A DNA stretch of 64,000 nt, from the NCBI RefSeq assembly GCF_002835665.1, contig NZ_PIZV01000056.1, positions 19,310 to 83,309 of the forward strand, read 5' to 3'. The DNA is from Chryseobacterium sp. PMSZPI. GTDB taxonomy: Bacteria > Bacteroidota > Bacteroidia > Flavobacteriales > Weeksellaceae. Numbering within the stretch: position 1 is the first letter of the stretch; the number at the start of each line of letters is the position of its first letter. Under the pieces are notes generated by a model. It was not told the origin of the DNA, searched no databases, and was given only the letters and a program-made list of their open reading frames with translations. Position numbers and translations under genes: made by a program. This document shows positions 19,539 to 28,128 of the stretch, piece after piece.

Positions 19539-20810
19539 ATGAATATAGAACATTTTTATCCTTTATTTTTACAGGCAAATAAAGTAACGATCGATAGCAG
19601 AAAAATAGCAGAGAATGATATTTTCTTTGCCTTTTCAGGAGAAAACTTTAATGCGGCAACCTTGGCAGAAAAAGCCATAGATGGTGGTGCTTTGGCAGCG
19701 ATTGTTGAGCAGCCTGAATTTGAAAATAAAGATAAAAATATTTTCTGTGTATCTTCCACTCTTGAGTTTTTGCAGGAATTGGCTATTTACCATAGAAGTA
19801 AGCTAACGATTCCTTTTATCGGACTTACGGGAAGTAATGGAAAAACCACAACAAAAGAATTGATCCATGCTGTGCTTTCGGAGAAATTTAACGTTCAATA
19901 TACCGCAGGAAATCTGAATAATCATATCGGAGTTCCTTTAACCATTCTCTCCATTAAACCGGAACATGAAATGGCGGTGATAGAAATGGGAGCAAACCAT
20001 CAAAAGGAAATTGAATTCTTATGTACAATTTCCCAACCTAATTTCGGATATATTACCAATTTTGGAAAAGCGCATCTTGAAGGTTTTGGAGGTTTTGAAG
20101 GAGTGATTAAAGGAAAATCTGAACTGTATGATTATCTTAAAAACCATCACCAGACAATTCTTGTCAATGAAAAGGATTCTATTCAGGTTGAAAAAACGAA
20201 AGGATATTCTCCTATCATTAGTTTTGGAAAAGAAAGATCAGATTATAATTTTGAATCTTTCTCAGAAGATCATTTTGTAGGAATGGCTTATCAGGGGGTG
20301 AAAGCGGTTTCAAAACTGACAGGGGAGTATAATTTTACCAACCTTTGTGCTGCGGCAAGTCTCGGACTTCATTTCGGAATCGACTTTACGAAAATAAAAC
20401 ACGCTATTGAACAGTACACCCCAACCAATATGCGTTCTCAGGTTGTTAAAAAAGAAAATAAAACGTTGGTATTAGATACTTATAATGCCAATCCAAGTTC
20501 AATGACAGCTTCATTGCATAACTTTGTTACTTTTGAAGGTCGTAAAACCATTATTATTGGTGATATGTTGGAATTGGGTATAGAAAGTGAGAAAGAGCAC
20601 CAAAACATCTTAAAACTGGCACAAGAACTCAATTTTGACGAGATCATTACGGTAGGTAAACACTTTAAAGCAGTGAATTCTTCTCATCTTGCTTTTGAAG
20701 ATACTGGTGCATTAATAGAATATCTGAAGCATAATACCATTCAGACGGATAATATTTTGCTGAAAGGATCCAGGGGAGTGGCTTTGGAAAAGGTGATTGA
20801 GTTTATCTGA
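19539..20810 (+). CDS. murF: UDP-N-acetylmuramoyl-tripeptide--D-alanyl-D-alanine ligase
   Basis: 423 residues. The ATP-binding loop GLTGSNGKTTT is at 95-105, followed by NLNNHIGVPLTIL and AVIEMGANHQKEIE, which are Mur ligase motifs specific to MurF; VLDTYNANPSSM around residue 310 is the C-terminal substrate region. It adds D-Ala-D-Ala to the UDP-MurNAc tripeptide, the last cytoplasmic step of the peptidoglycan precursor. Its position after gldJ is shared with other flavobacteria. Confidence 0.96.
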   Translation: MNIEHFYPLFLQANKVTIDSRKIAENDIFFAFSGENFNAATLAEKAIDGGALAAIVEQPEFENKDKNIFCVSSTLEFLQELAIYHRSKLTIPFIGLTGSNGKTTTKELIHAVLSEKFNVQYTAGNLNNHIGVPLTILSIKPEHEMAVIEMGANHQKEIEFLCTISQPNFGYITNFGKAHLEGFGGFEGVIKGKSELYDYLKNHHQTILVNEKDSIQVEKTKGYSPIISFGKERSDYNFESFSEDHFVGMAYQGVKAVSKLTGEYNFTNLCAAASLGLHFGIDFTKIKHAIEQYTPTNMRSQVVKKENKTLVLDTYNANPSSMTASLHNFVTFEGRKTIIIGDMLELGIESEKEHQNILKLAQELNFDEIITVGKHFKAVNSSHLAFEDTGALIEYLKHNTIQTDNILLKGSRGVALEKVIEFI

Positions 20811-20816
20811 TTGTGA

Positions 20817-21222
20817 AGGGAAGTTAGAAGCTGGAAGAAGGAAGTTCTTGAGAGCAGAGTATAGCTGGTTTTTCTTTTGATTCAATTTTAGTTTTTTGAA
20901 TATAGAAAGGAAGCTGGGAGCTGGAGGACGGAAGTTCTTGAGAGCAGAGTATAGCTGGTTTTCTTTTGATTCAATTTTAGTTTTTTGAATATAGAAAGGA
21001 AGCTGGGAGCTGGAGGATGGAAGTTCTTGAGAGCAGAGTGTAGCCGGTCGTCTTTTGATTTAATTTTATCATATAGAAATATGAAGCTTGGGATGGGGGA
21101 AATCTTAAAGGTGAATCAAGAAGAGCTATCTTTTTTGTCCACCTTTAAAATTATTATGATCACTGGAAGTAAACCGTCAAGTATAACTTCCGGCTTCATT
21201 CTTCCAGCTTCCAGCTCAGGGC
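20817..21222. repeat. 89-90 bp tandem repeat (three copies) with inverted flanks
   Basis: GAAGTTCTTGAGAGCAGAGT starts at 20841, 20931 and 21020, so periods of 90 and 89 bases. Copies 1 and 2 differ by only a few bases; the third decays after about 40 bases. The left border (AAGTTAGAAGCTGGAAG) recurs inverted at about 21200 (CTTCCAGCTTCCAGCTC). An open frame at 20985-21350 runs across the repeat into the NUDIX gene and is not protein-like. No gene is present. Confidence 0.85.
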
Positions 21223-21223
21223 A

Positions 21224-21832
21224 CTATTTCTTCGAATCCCAGAATTCTTTTACAATAAGCTTAATATTTTGGAATGTGCTTGGAAAGACCTCGTTCTCAA
21301 TTTGTGAAACATTTTTCCAGGCAACTTCTGTGATACCTTCTTCAATCTGAGGTTTAGAAGTATCCTTTCCATTAAAGTTCATTTCAAACCAGTGGGTACA
21401 TTTTAATATTTTTTCACCGTTTCTTTCTACATAGATATGGTAAGTAGTATTAATGAACTTTACCAGTTCTACATCTCTAAGACCGGTCTCCTCTTCAATT
21501 TCCCTTACGGCAGATTCTTCTCTGGATTCTCCTTTTTCCATTTTTCCTTTTGGAAGGTCCCATTTGCCTAGTCTTTTGATGAAAAGCGTATCACCTTCCG
21601 GATTGTTAACGACGCCTCCTGCAGCTTCTATGATTCTGAAAAGCTTCTGGAATTCCTGCCAGATTTCATCAATATTCTCACCAAAAACATTCAGTTCCTG
21701 GACAGAAGTATTTTCTAAAAGATCCAATGCAATCTCTAAAGTCATGTAACTTTCATACCCAAGCTTTTTTTCAAGTTCTTCAGGATGCTTAGATAGTAAT
21801 AATTTTTTTTCGTTGACAAAAACTTTATACAT
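21224..21832 (-). CDS. NUDIX hydrolase
   Basis: 202 residues. A full NUDIX box spans residues 96-118: Gly96, Glu102, Arg110-Glu111, Glu114-Glu115, Gly117. The first 65 residues are an extra N-terminal domain found in Bacteroidota relatives. It should hydrolyse a nucleoside-diphosphate-linked substrate with Mg; the substrate is not predictable. A TATTTTTG -7 element stands 25 bases upstream on the minus strand. Confidence 0.9.
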   Translation of the reverse strand: MYKVFVNEKKLLLSKHPEELEKKLGYESYMTLEIALDLLENTSVQELNVFGENIDEIWQEFQKLFRIIEAAGGVVNNPEGDTLFIKRLGKWDLPKGKMEKGESREESAVREIEEETGLRDVELVKFINTTYHIYVERNGEKILKCTHWFEMNFNGKDTSKPQIEEGITEVAWKNVSQIENEVFPSTFQNIKLIVKEFWDSKK

Positions 21833-21868
21833 TTGTAAGAATTAAGAATTTAAATACAAAAATAAAAA

Positions 21869-22258
21869 ATGAATTTAGAAGGACGAAAAATTATTGTCAA
21901 TAAATCATCCAAAGAGCTTACGGAATTACTGAAATCTCCTGAAAATTACAAAGAATTTATGCCGGACGGTCTTCAGAAATTTGAAACAAGAGATAATGGT
22001 TTTAAATTTGGATTACAGGGAATGCCTGAAATCGCATTAAAAATAGATGAAGTAGACGATCAGAAAGCTGTTTTGAGATCGGCAAGTTCAAGTTTAGATT
22101 TCTCATTAACGGCGACTTTGAATCCGATCGGTGAAAACCAAACAGAAGTTCAGATGTTATTTGAAGGGAAATTTAACCCGTTCATCAAAATGATGGTAGA
22201 AAAACCACTCCAGAACTTTATCAATACTTTGACCGATAAAATCGAAGCCTATAAATAA
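21869..22258 (+). CDS. SRPBCC-fold (START-like) protein
   Basis: 129 residues, no signal peptide. The pattern (IIVNKSSKELTELLKSPENYKEFMP at the start, alternating beta strands, then a long C-terminal helix KPLQNFINTLTDKIEAYK) is that of an SRPBCC/polyketide-cyclase-like ligand-binding fold. Cytoplasmic, ligand unknown. Divergent from the NUDIX gene with 36 bases between the starts. Confidence 0.75.
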   Translation: MNLEGRKIIVNKSSKELTELLKSPENYKEFMPDGLQKFETRDNGFKFGLQGMPEIALKIDEVDDQKAVLRSASSSLDFSLTATLNPIGENQTEVQMLFEGKFNPFIKMMVEKPLQNFINTLTDKIEAYK

Positions 22259-22259
22259 G

Positions 22260-22284
22260 AAAACCTTCAAAATTTGAAGGTTTT
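22260..22284 (+). terminator. Terminator after the SRPBCC gene
   Basis: AAAACCTTCAAA (22260-22271) and TTTGAAGGTTTT (22273-22284) are a perfect inverted pair followed by a T run. Confidence 0.85.
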
Positions 22285-22499
22285 TTATTTTATTCTCTCG
22301 GATACTTTAACTTGCAAGCAAATATGTCATAGAATCGGAAAATTCTATGGCAAAAGTAAGTTGATTTCAAGAAATAATGTGGAGAAACAAACATTATCAT
22401 TCCATAAGAATCTGGCCCATTTTATTTGCAAGCATTAAAAACACGAGCAATTACCCTCCAAAAATTATGCGTAAACATCTGTGGAAATCGATTTTATCT

Positions 22500-22760
22500 G
22501 TGGGGAAAAATTAACCACAAAAGTCACAAAAGTTTTTATTTAAAACACTTTAGTTCACTTAAGTTAGTTTAAAATGATGCTGTATCAAAGTACACATAAG
22601 AAGAAAATCAAAGATTTTCAAAAAACTTTAGTGTGCTTCCTATGTGCAAAGCTTGTCACTTAAAATTACTAAAGTGTTAAAAAATGATTGTACTTCAACT
22701 ATATTTTTAAAACCATTAAGTTATTAAGGATAGTTAAGATGAAAATCAAAGATTTTCTTT
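22500..22760. repeat. Copies of the CACTTAAG repeat family, partly in reverse orientation
   Basis: A forward fragment (ACCACAAAAGTCACAAAAG, from about 22514) is followed by a reverse copy of the core seen at 4307: TGTGCAAAGCTTGTCACTT at about 22643-22661. AAAACACTTTAGT (22542-22554) and ACTAAAGTGTT (22668-22678) are inverted, with a central palindrome GAAAATCAAAGATTTTC (22603-22619), which recurs at about 22741. The remaining parts of 22285-22968 hold no recognisable gene. Confidence 0.75.
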
Positions 22761-22968
22761 AGCCGTAGCCTTAAAGCGAAGCTTCTCTTAATATTCTTAT
22801 CCTCTTAATTTCTTCTTAATGGTTTAAAATAAAAGATAGAATATATAAGGTTAGGTTCCTTCGGAATGACAATGTTTGTGTGTATCACATTATTTGGTGA
22901 GACTAACCTATTTTTATATTTTCATGTGATTTCAGCAAATAATAGGATAAAGTCTGGTTTAAAATCCT

Positions 22969-24012
22969 CTAGGCCATCAATCCCGAGCAATGGTCATGAG
23001 TACTTCCTGTAGCGGAAGAAAGAACATTGATTTCATTATTTAATTTTAAAACACCCATAAAGCCGAAAATAAGGGCTTCTTTATAATTGATGATTTCTTG
23101 GTGAGGAACTATAATTTCAGCTTCAGTTTTGGCTCTTATGGTATCAACTAAAAACGTGTTATATGCTCCGCCGCCGGTGAAAAGAATATTTTTCACTTTA
23201 TGCTCATTGATAATTTTTGAAATCTGTTGGGCAATATGTTCTGTACAGGTTGCCAATGAATCCAAAGGGTCCTGGTTTTCCAGCAATGGAAATACATATT
23301 GATTGCACCATTCTATACCTAAAGACTTTGGATGGGGCTGATGATAAAAGTTCAGAGAATTAAGTTGTTGTAATAATTCGTCATTTATATTTCCTTTTCG
23401 GGCCAGATCACCATTTTCATCAAAATTTTTATTGAGCTGTTGAGCCAATCTATTCAAAACAATATTGACGGGTGCAATATCGAAGGCTATTCTTTGACCT
23501 TGAGATGTTAAGGAAATATTAGAAAATCCACCTAAATTAAGGCATGCGTGATAGTCGGAAAAAAGAAGTTGATCTCCAATAGGAACCAAAGGAGCTCCAT
23601 TTCCGTTCATGAGTACATCCTGACTTCTGAAATCAAAGGCTACAGGTAGTTTAGCAACGAGTTTGATTGCTCTGCCATCCCCAATTTGCAGGGTGAATTT
23701 TTTTTGAGGTTGGTGGAAAACCGTATGTCCGTGCGATGCAATAAGGTCGATGTTGTCAAGCCGGTGTTTTTGGATGAAATCTGTAACTTGTTCTCCGAGG
23801 TAAAACCCATATTCGGTATGCAATTCCAGTAATTCTTCTGCAGATAAATGAATGGAATGTCTAAGCTTATTTTCCCAAACGTTAGAGTAGGGAAGGGTTT
23901 CAGCTTTTAGAATCTGAAAAGTCCATTGATCTAGCTTTTCAAACTCTGCGAAGCAGATATCCAAACCATCCAGACTTGTTCCGGACATAAGCCCAATCAC
24001 TCGAAATTTCAT
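22969..24012 (-). CDS. anmK: Anhydro-N-acetylmuramic acid kinase
   Basis: 347 residues from the ATG at 24012. The N terminus MKFRVIGLMSGTSLDGLD is the family's phosphate-binding motif; a longer open frame to 24099 overlaps the lptC end and adds unrelated residues. Further motifs: IASHGHTVFHQ, LQIGDGRAI, LNLGGFSNIS and ILFTGGGAYN. It phosphorylates and opens anhydroMurNAc recovered from peptidoglycan turnover, giving MurNAc-6-phosphate. Last gene of a three-gene unit, 10 bases after lptC. Confidence 0.95.
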   Translation of the reverse strand: MKFRVIGLMSGTSLDGLDICFAEFEKLDQWTFQILKAETLPYSNVWENKLRHSIHLSAEELLELHTEYGFYLGEQVTDFIQKHRLDNIDLIASHGHTVFHQPQKKFTLQIGDGRAIKLVAKLPVAFDFRSQDVLMNGNGAPLVPIGDQLLFSDYHACLNLGGFSNISLTSQGQRIAFDIAPVNIVLNRLAQQLNKNFDENGDLARKGNINDELLQQLNSLNFYHQPHPKSLGIEWCNQYVFPLLENQDPLDSLATCTEHIAQQISKIINEHKVKNILFTGGGAYNTFLVDTIRAKTEAEIIVPHQEIINYKEALIFGFMGVLKLNNEINVLSSATGSTHDHCSGLMA

Positions 24013-24022
24013 CGTTATGGAA

Positions 24023-24613
24023 TTATTTTTTGTTTTCGGAAATCCTTTTCGAATTAAAGTTTCCTGAATTATTATAGAAAGTATATTCGGAAAAGTCATC
24101 TTTGGCAGTCATCCCATTGGCTCCTACCAATGTAGAACCGTCTTCCATTGTTACATATACTGTATCTTTTGTATAAATTCTGTTTTTCTTCTGATCCCAG
24201 TAGATGCTCTGCATGGCAAATCGCTGGCCTTCATTAGTAGTAATTCTTACATCGCCTTTGGCTTCATAGAATTTTTTATATTCAAAAATACGAGCATATT
24301 TGGCTGTAATTTTTCCCGGAATTTTCGGTTTCTTTTTATCGAAAAATTCAATATTGATCCCTTTTCTGGCCACTACATACGGACTATCAATCAATTCATA
24401 TTTTTCAATGATGGGAGCTTTAGCTTTCAATGTGACAAAACCGGAATCCCTTTGAATGATATTGGCGTTATTAATGATTTGCGAGGGAAAATTTTTACTT
24501 TGATTACCTTTTGCTTTGGTAAGATCTTCCTCACAAGAAGTCAATATAAAAAATATAGCACAACTAAAAAGGTATGCTATATTTTTATATGATATTTTTT
24601 TTGAAAATTTCAT
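24023..24613 (-). CDS. lptC: LPS export ABC transporter periplasmic protein LptC
   Basis: 196 residues from the ATG at 24613, one base after the stop of the upstream gene; the longer frame to 24652 runs back into that gene. The N terminus has a hydrophobic segment ending FILTSC, so it may be lipidated. The rest (FVTLKAKAPIIEKYE, GKITAKYARIFEYKKFYEAKGDVRI, LVGANGMTAKDDFSEYTF) is the LptC/OstA-like repeated beta fold. LptC passes lipopolysaccharide from LptBFG to LptA. Translational coupling with the barrel gene is likely. Confidence 0.9.
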   Translation of the reverse strand: MKFSKKISYKNIAYLFSCAIFFILTSCEEDLTKAKGNQSKNFPSQIINNANIIQRDSGFVTLKAKAPIIEKYELIDSPYVVARKGINIEFFDKKKPKIPGKITAKYARIFEYKKFYEAKGDVRITTNEGQRFAMQSIYWDQKKNRIYTKDTVYVTMEDGSTLVGANGMTAKDDFSEYTFYNNSGNFNSKRISENKK

Positions 24614-24614
24614 T

Positions 24615-25907
24615 CTAGTTATAAAGAGCCTTTCTGAACCATTTATCAGCAAAATTAAAGCCGATTTTAAGATTGATATAGTTCTGGTTGATCAGGTTAT
24701 CCTTAAGAGTTCCTCTTTTACCAATTTCTAAACCTAATTCAAGACCGCTCATTCTTGTAATACTGCTGTTCTTGAATGGAAGCATTACTCCGGCAGTAAT
24801 ACCGAATTTGTTGATGCTGTTTCCGTCTAATTTTAGATTTCCTCTTTCATAGAAGGCACCATATCTGTAAATTACCCTTGAGAAATAACTTCTGAAGTTG
24901 TTATAGTTAGGAAGATACCATCCTCCGGCGGAAATTCTGTAAGTATCCTGGAAGTCGAAGGTCTTTCCAAAGTAAGAGATGTTTTCTCCTTTTTTATAAT
25001 CAATCTGTCCGGAAAGGAACCAGTGGTTTTCACTTCCATATCCAACCCCGACAGAAGCCTGTAGAGGAAGAAGGTTTTTGGAACTTACACTTTGTTGTTC
25101 GATAATCGTCTCATTCGCTTTTGTTCCTGCCGCATCAGTATATCGATAAGTACTGTTGGTATAATCCGTAGTCATATTGCTGGTATTACCAAAAGTAGCG
25201 GTAGCACCAATCGTTAATTTCTTATCTGTACGGGTATTCAGTTTTTGATAGCTGGTACCAAGTGTAAAGTTGAAATTTCTGACTCTGTTTTTCGTTTCAT
25301 AACCATTGATGAATTCTGAATTTGAAGCACGGAATTCATTAAGGTCATACAAATCTCCAAAATATAGGTTAGCTTTTGCTCCTACAGAAAATTCCTGATT
25401 GATTTTGTAAGATAATGCTACTTGTGCCGTATTTAATGTACCGCTTCCTTTAAATCCGTTCTGATAGATAATGTTATTATTATTTTCATCTTTGAAGGTA
25501 GTATTCGTTACCACGTCATAGCTTTTAGAACTGTAAGGCTGGTAAGAAATCCCCATTTTCATCTTTGCAGATAAAGGAAACGCCAAAGCAATATTAGAAA
25601 GATACGTAGAATGCTTTGTAGATTTCATATCGTTATAATTCGATTTGAAATAATTGTTTTCGTTGGTTGCTTCCAGTCTGATACTTGTAAGCTCGAAATT
25701 CGCGTTGTTTGCAGGGTTAGCAAAATTGAAACTACTCGTGAAGTCACTTATAAAAGCGGTTGATATCCCTCCCATAGAAGCAGTTTCGATCGTATTATCA
25801 TATTTTACATCTCCAATTCCGTATGTCGCATAAGGAGAGTTGCTTAGACTCTGTGCATTCAGAAAATATCCAACTGATATGAATGATACTACAAAGATTT
25901 TTTTCAT
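24615..25907 (-). CDS. Outer membrane beta-barrel protein
   Basis: 430 residues with signal peptide MKKIFVVSFISVGYFLNAQ. The mature part begins SLSNSPYATYGIGDVKYDNT, has SMGGISTAF as in FadL/PorV-like barrels, and alternates polar and hydrophobic residues to the end; the last residue is Asn rather than the usual aromatic. It probably forms an outer membrane pore. First gene of the unit with lptC and anmK. The exact family cannot be named. Position before lptC is common in Flavobacteriia. Confidence 0.75.
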   Translation of the reverse strand: MKKIFVVSFISVGYFLNAQSLSNSPYATYGIGDVKYDNTIETASMGGISTAFISDFTSSFNFANPANNANFELTSIRLEATNENNYFKSNYNDMKSTKHSTYLSNIALAFPLSAKMKMGISYQPYSSKSYDVVTNTTFKDENNNNIIYQNGFKGSGTLNTAQVALSYKINQEFSVGAKANLYFGDLYDLNEFRASNSEFINGYETKNRVRNFNFTLGTSYQKLNTRTDKKLTIGATATFGNTSNMTTDYTNSTYRYTDAAGTKANETIIEQQSVSSKNLLPLQASVGVGYGSENHWFLSGQIDYKKGENISYFGKTFDFQDTYRISAGGWYLPNYNNFRSYFSRVIYRYGAFYERGNLKLDGNSINKFGITAGVMLPFKNSSITRMSGLELGLEIGKRGTLKDNLINQNYINLKIGFNFADKWFRKALYN

Positions 25908-26271
25908 TCTTTCTTTTTAAAACAATGCGCAAATATCTTAAATATTAATGAATTGTAAAAATTATATGTGGTTAAAGTTTGTTAAGGGCTGTATAATGGG
26001 GAATTTTTAATCATTCTATATTATTTATCTCAATTGTGAATCACAAATTTGCCTTGTTTTGTCAACTTTGATGCTCAGTCTTATAATTCACTACTGGACG
26101 TGATGTGAATAGTGAATAGTCAATCCGCTTGCTCGTGAATTTTTATCGGATACCTATTCACTATTGACTTTGCGAAGCAAAAATTGACCATTGCCTCAAC
26201 TTAATGGAATTCTAAACTGACAATCCACATTACTCATCAATTTCTTTACCCAAAATTTACTCCCGATTTCT
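25908..26271. other. Spacer with inverted GTGAATAGTGAATAG words
   Basis: GTGAATAGTGAATAGTCAAT (about 26104-26123) is mirrored by CCTATTCACTATTGACT (about 26154-26170), followed by TTGCGAAGCAA, a short hairpin word that recurs at about 60426 and 61559. No open frame of note. Confidence 0.5.
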
Positions 26272-26279
26272 TATCTTTG
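26272..26279 (+). promoter_or_regulatory. -7 element just upstream of holB
   Basis: TATCTTTG ends only four bases before the ATG at 26284. A transcript starting at the usual distance would be leaderless or nearly so. Confidence 0.5.
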
Positions 26280-26283
26280 AAAC

Positions 26284-27402
26284 ATGAATTGGGAGAACAT
26301 CGCCGGACAGGAAAACCTGAAAAAACTTCTTAGAGAAAGCATTGCCGAAAACAGAGTAAGCCATGCCCAACTTTTTGTAGGAAAAGAAGGATATGGAACA
26401 CTGCCTATGGTATTGGCCTATGCCAGAGAAATTTTAAGTCAGGAAAATGAACATGCTGCATCAAAAGTAGAGCATCTTAATCACCTGGATCTGCATTTCA
26501 GTTTTCCCGTTTTTACAGATAATAAAAACTCTTTAAGTAAAAATAAATTTGAAGAATTCAGGGAAATGATCCTTGCGTCTCCCTATGCCAGTTATGATGA
26601 CTGGACAGCCTTCCTGGAGTCAGAAAATAAACAACTTTTTATTTCTGCTGATGAGATTGATGATCAAAACCAAAAATTCTCTTTAAAAAGTTTTGAAGGA
26701 GGAACCAAAATTCTCATCGTTTGGCGTGCCGATAAAATGAATATTGCCGCTTCCAACAAGTTTCTGAAGTTTTTGGAAGAACCTCCCGCGAAAACCATTA
26801 TCCTTCTTACAGCTGAAAGTAGCAATGATATGCTTCCAACAATTCTATCCAGAACACAAATTGTAGAAGTTCCTAGAATTAATGACGAAGATATTGAGAC
26901 TTATCTTAAACATAATTTTTCTGTTTCTGGGGAAAAGGTCAGAGAAATTGTGCATGAAGCTCAAGGGAACCTTAATGAAGCCGTAAAGCTGTTGAATTCA
27001 GGAGACAAAACCAATGAGTTTGAAAAGCTTTTTGTACAATGGGTGCGTGATGCCTTTATGGTAAAAAAGAAACCAGAATACCTTAGAAGTATTATTTTTT
27101 GGGCAAGAGAAATAGCAGGATGGAACAGGGAAAAGCAAAAGAATTTCTTAAATTACTGCTCAGAAATTTTCAGATTAGCACTACTTCAGAATTATCAGTC
27201 TGAAAATTTGGTCTACAAAAAGATCAATGCAAATGGATTCAATTGGGCAGGATTTTCAAAATTTATCAGCGGGGCCAATATTGAAAGTATTTTAGAAGAA
27301 ATCAATGCTGCTGATCTGCATTTAACAAGAAACGGGAATCCTAAAATTGTATGGACGGATCTTGGAATTAAATTATCGAGGTATATTCATAAAAATTCAT
27401 AG
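26284..27402 (+). CDS. holB: DNA polymerase III delta' subunit
   Basis: 372 residues. NWENIAGQENLKKLLRESI and NRVSHAQLFVG are the start of the clamp-loader AAA+ fold; the P-loop position reads GKEGYGT, without the GKT of an active ATPase, as expected for delta'. KFLKFLEEPPAKTIILLTAE and LSRTQIVEVP are the sensor-1 region with the SRC-like element as SRT. It is a structural subunit of the clamp loader in replication. Single gene. Confidence 0.93.
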   Translation: MNWENIAGQENLKKLLRESIAENRVSHAQLFVGKEGYGTLPMVLAYAREILSQENEHAASKVEHLNHLDLHFSFPVFTDNKNSLSKNKFEEFREMILASPYASYDDWTAFLESENKQLFISADEIDDQNQKFSLKSFEGGTKILIVWRADKMNIAASNKFLKFLEEPPAKTIILLTAESSNDMLPTILSRTQIVEVPRINDEDIETYLKHNFSVSGEKVREIVHEAQGNLNEAVKLLNSGDKTNEFEKLFVQWVRDAFMVKKKPEYLRSIIFWAREIAGWNREKQKNFLNYCSEIFRLALLQNYQSENLVYKKINANGFNWAGFSKFISGANIESILEEINAADLHLTRNGNPKIVWTDLGIKLSRYIHKNS

Positions 27403-27529
27403 ATAAGACTTGTTGATAGATCAAGTGCAATTGTAAAAGTCTTAATCTGTTATAGTGAGGGCTCAATTATGCTTTGTTCTTAAATTTTGAGATTTGTCCA
27501 TTATCATTACTGTTCTGATCTACTGTGAT

Positions 27530-27617
27530 TGTCATCCTGTAAGGATCCAGACCCTTGGAAGACGGCATTCTAAAAAACAGAATGTGAAAATGCTGCCTGG
27601 ATCTCTACGAGATGACA
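27530..27617. repeat. Palindromic GTCAT...ATGAC element
   Basis: TGTCATCCTGTAAGGATCCAG (27530-27550) is mirrored by CCTGGATCTCTACGAGATGACA (27596-27617). A central pair GCATTCT / AGAATG adds a second stem. Same logic as the elements at 7115 and 55806 but different sequence. Confidence 0.75.
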
Positions 27618-27728
27618 AGGTGGGTGAATGTGTGTCCAACCCATCAAATACCAATAAGGTATATTACTAAGTAGATAGCCTTAATCTTGATCTTATAAGT
27701 TTTTTAATGTCTTAAAATTAAAAGCTTT

Positions 27729-27962
27729 TTAGGCTGTTTTTTTCACTTTTGCAGCTTTTTTATCCTTTATTTTAGATGTGTTTTCTGCAGTTTTTGTTTT
27801 TGCATCACAGCCTTTATGATGAGCATCAGAACATGCTTTTTTATCTTTTACAGAACATTCTTTCTTGTCTTTGCCTGCACAACATCCTCCTTCTTTGGGT
27901 GTTTCCTGAGCGTAGTTTAGTGAGAATAAGCCGATTGCTAAAATTGAGATGAGTTTTTTCAT
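27729..27962 (-). CDS. Small exported Cys/Lys-rich protein
   Basis: 77 residues from the ATG at 27962, giving signal peptide MKKLISILAIGLFSLNYAQ. The mature 58 residues carry five Cys (GGCCAGK, KKECSVK, KKACSDA, HKGCDAK) and a His pair, then a Lys-rich tail. Such a composition fits metal binding, but no family is recognised. An in-frame ATG at 27968 is an alternative start. The gene diverges from the efflux operon with a 166-base gap. Confidence 0.65.
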   Translation of the reverse strand: MKKLISILAIGLFSLNYAQETPKEGGCCAGKDKKECSVKDKKACSDAHHKGCDAKTKTAENTSKIKDKKAAKVKKTA

Positions 27963-28067
27963 GATCATAAAATTTTTAAAGTAAGTAAATGTAATATTTT
28001 TTTTGAAATTGTTTTTCGATAGAAATTTTCTTCTGTGCATCATCAATTAAATCTATATTAAAAAATC

Positions 28068-28083
28068 AATCAATCGTTTGATT
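28068..28083 (+). promoter_or_regulatory. Likely TetR operator over the -33 element
   Basis: AATCAATCGTTTGATT is a 16-base near-palindrome (7 of 8 positions). It covers the -33 TTTG of the efflux promoter, so a bound dimer would block it. Confidence 0.5.
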
Positions 28084-28107
28084 TGAATAAAAACTTATGT
28101 AAATTTG
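28077..28107 (+). promoter_or_regulatory. Promoter of the efflux operon
   Basis: TTTG (28077-28080), 19 bases, TAAATTTG (28100-28107): full consensus elements at standard spacing, 21 bases before the regulator's ATG. Confidence 0.75.
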
Positions 28108-28128
28108 CGCCCTGAAAATGGAAGTGAT

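Noticed and set aside
20985..21350. 121-codon open frame after murF
   Set aside because: Half lies in the 90-bp tandem repeat and half is antisense to the NUDIX gene.
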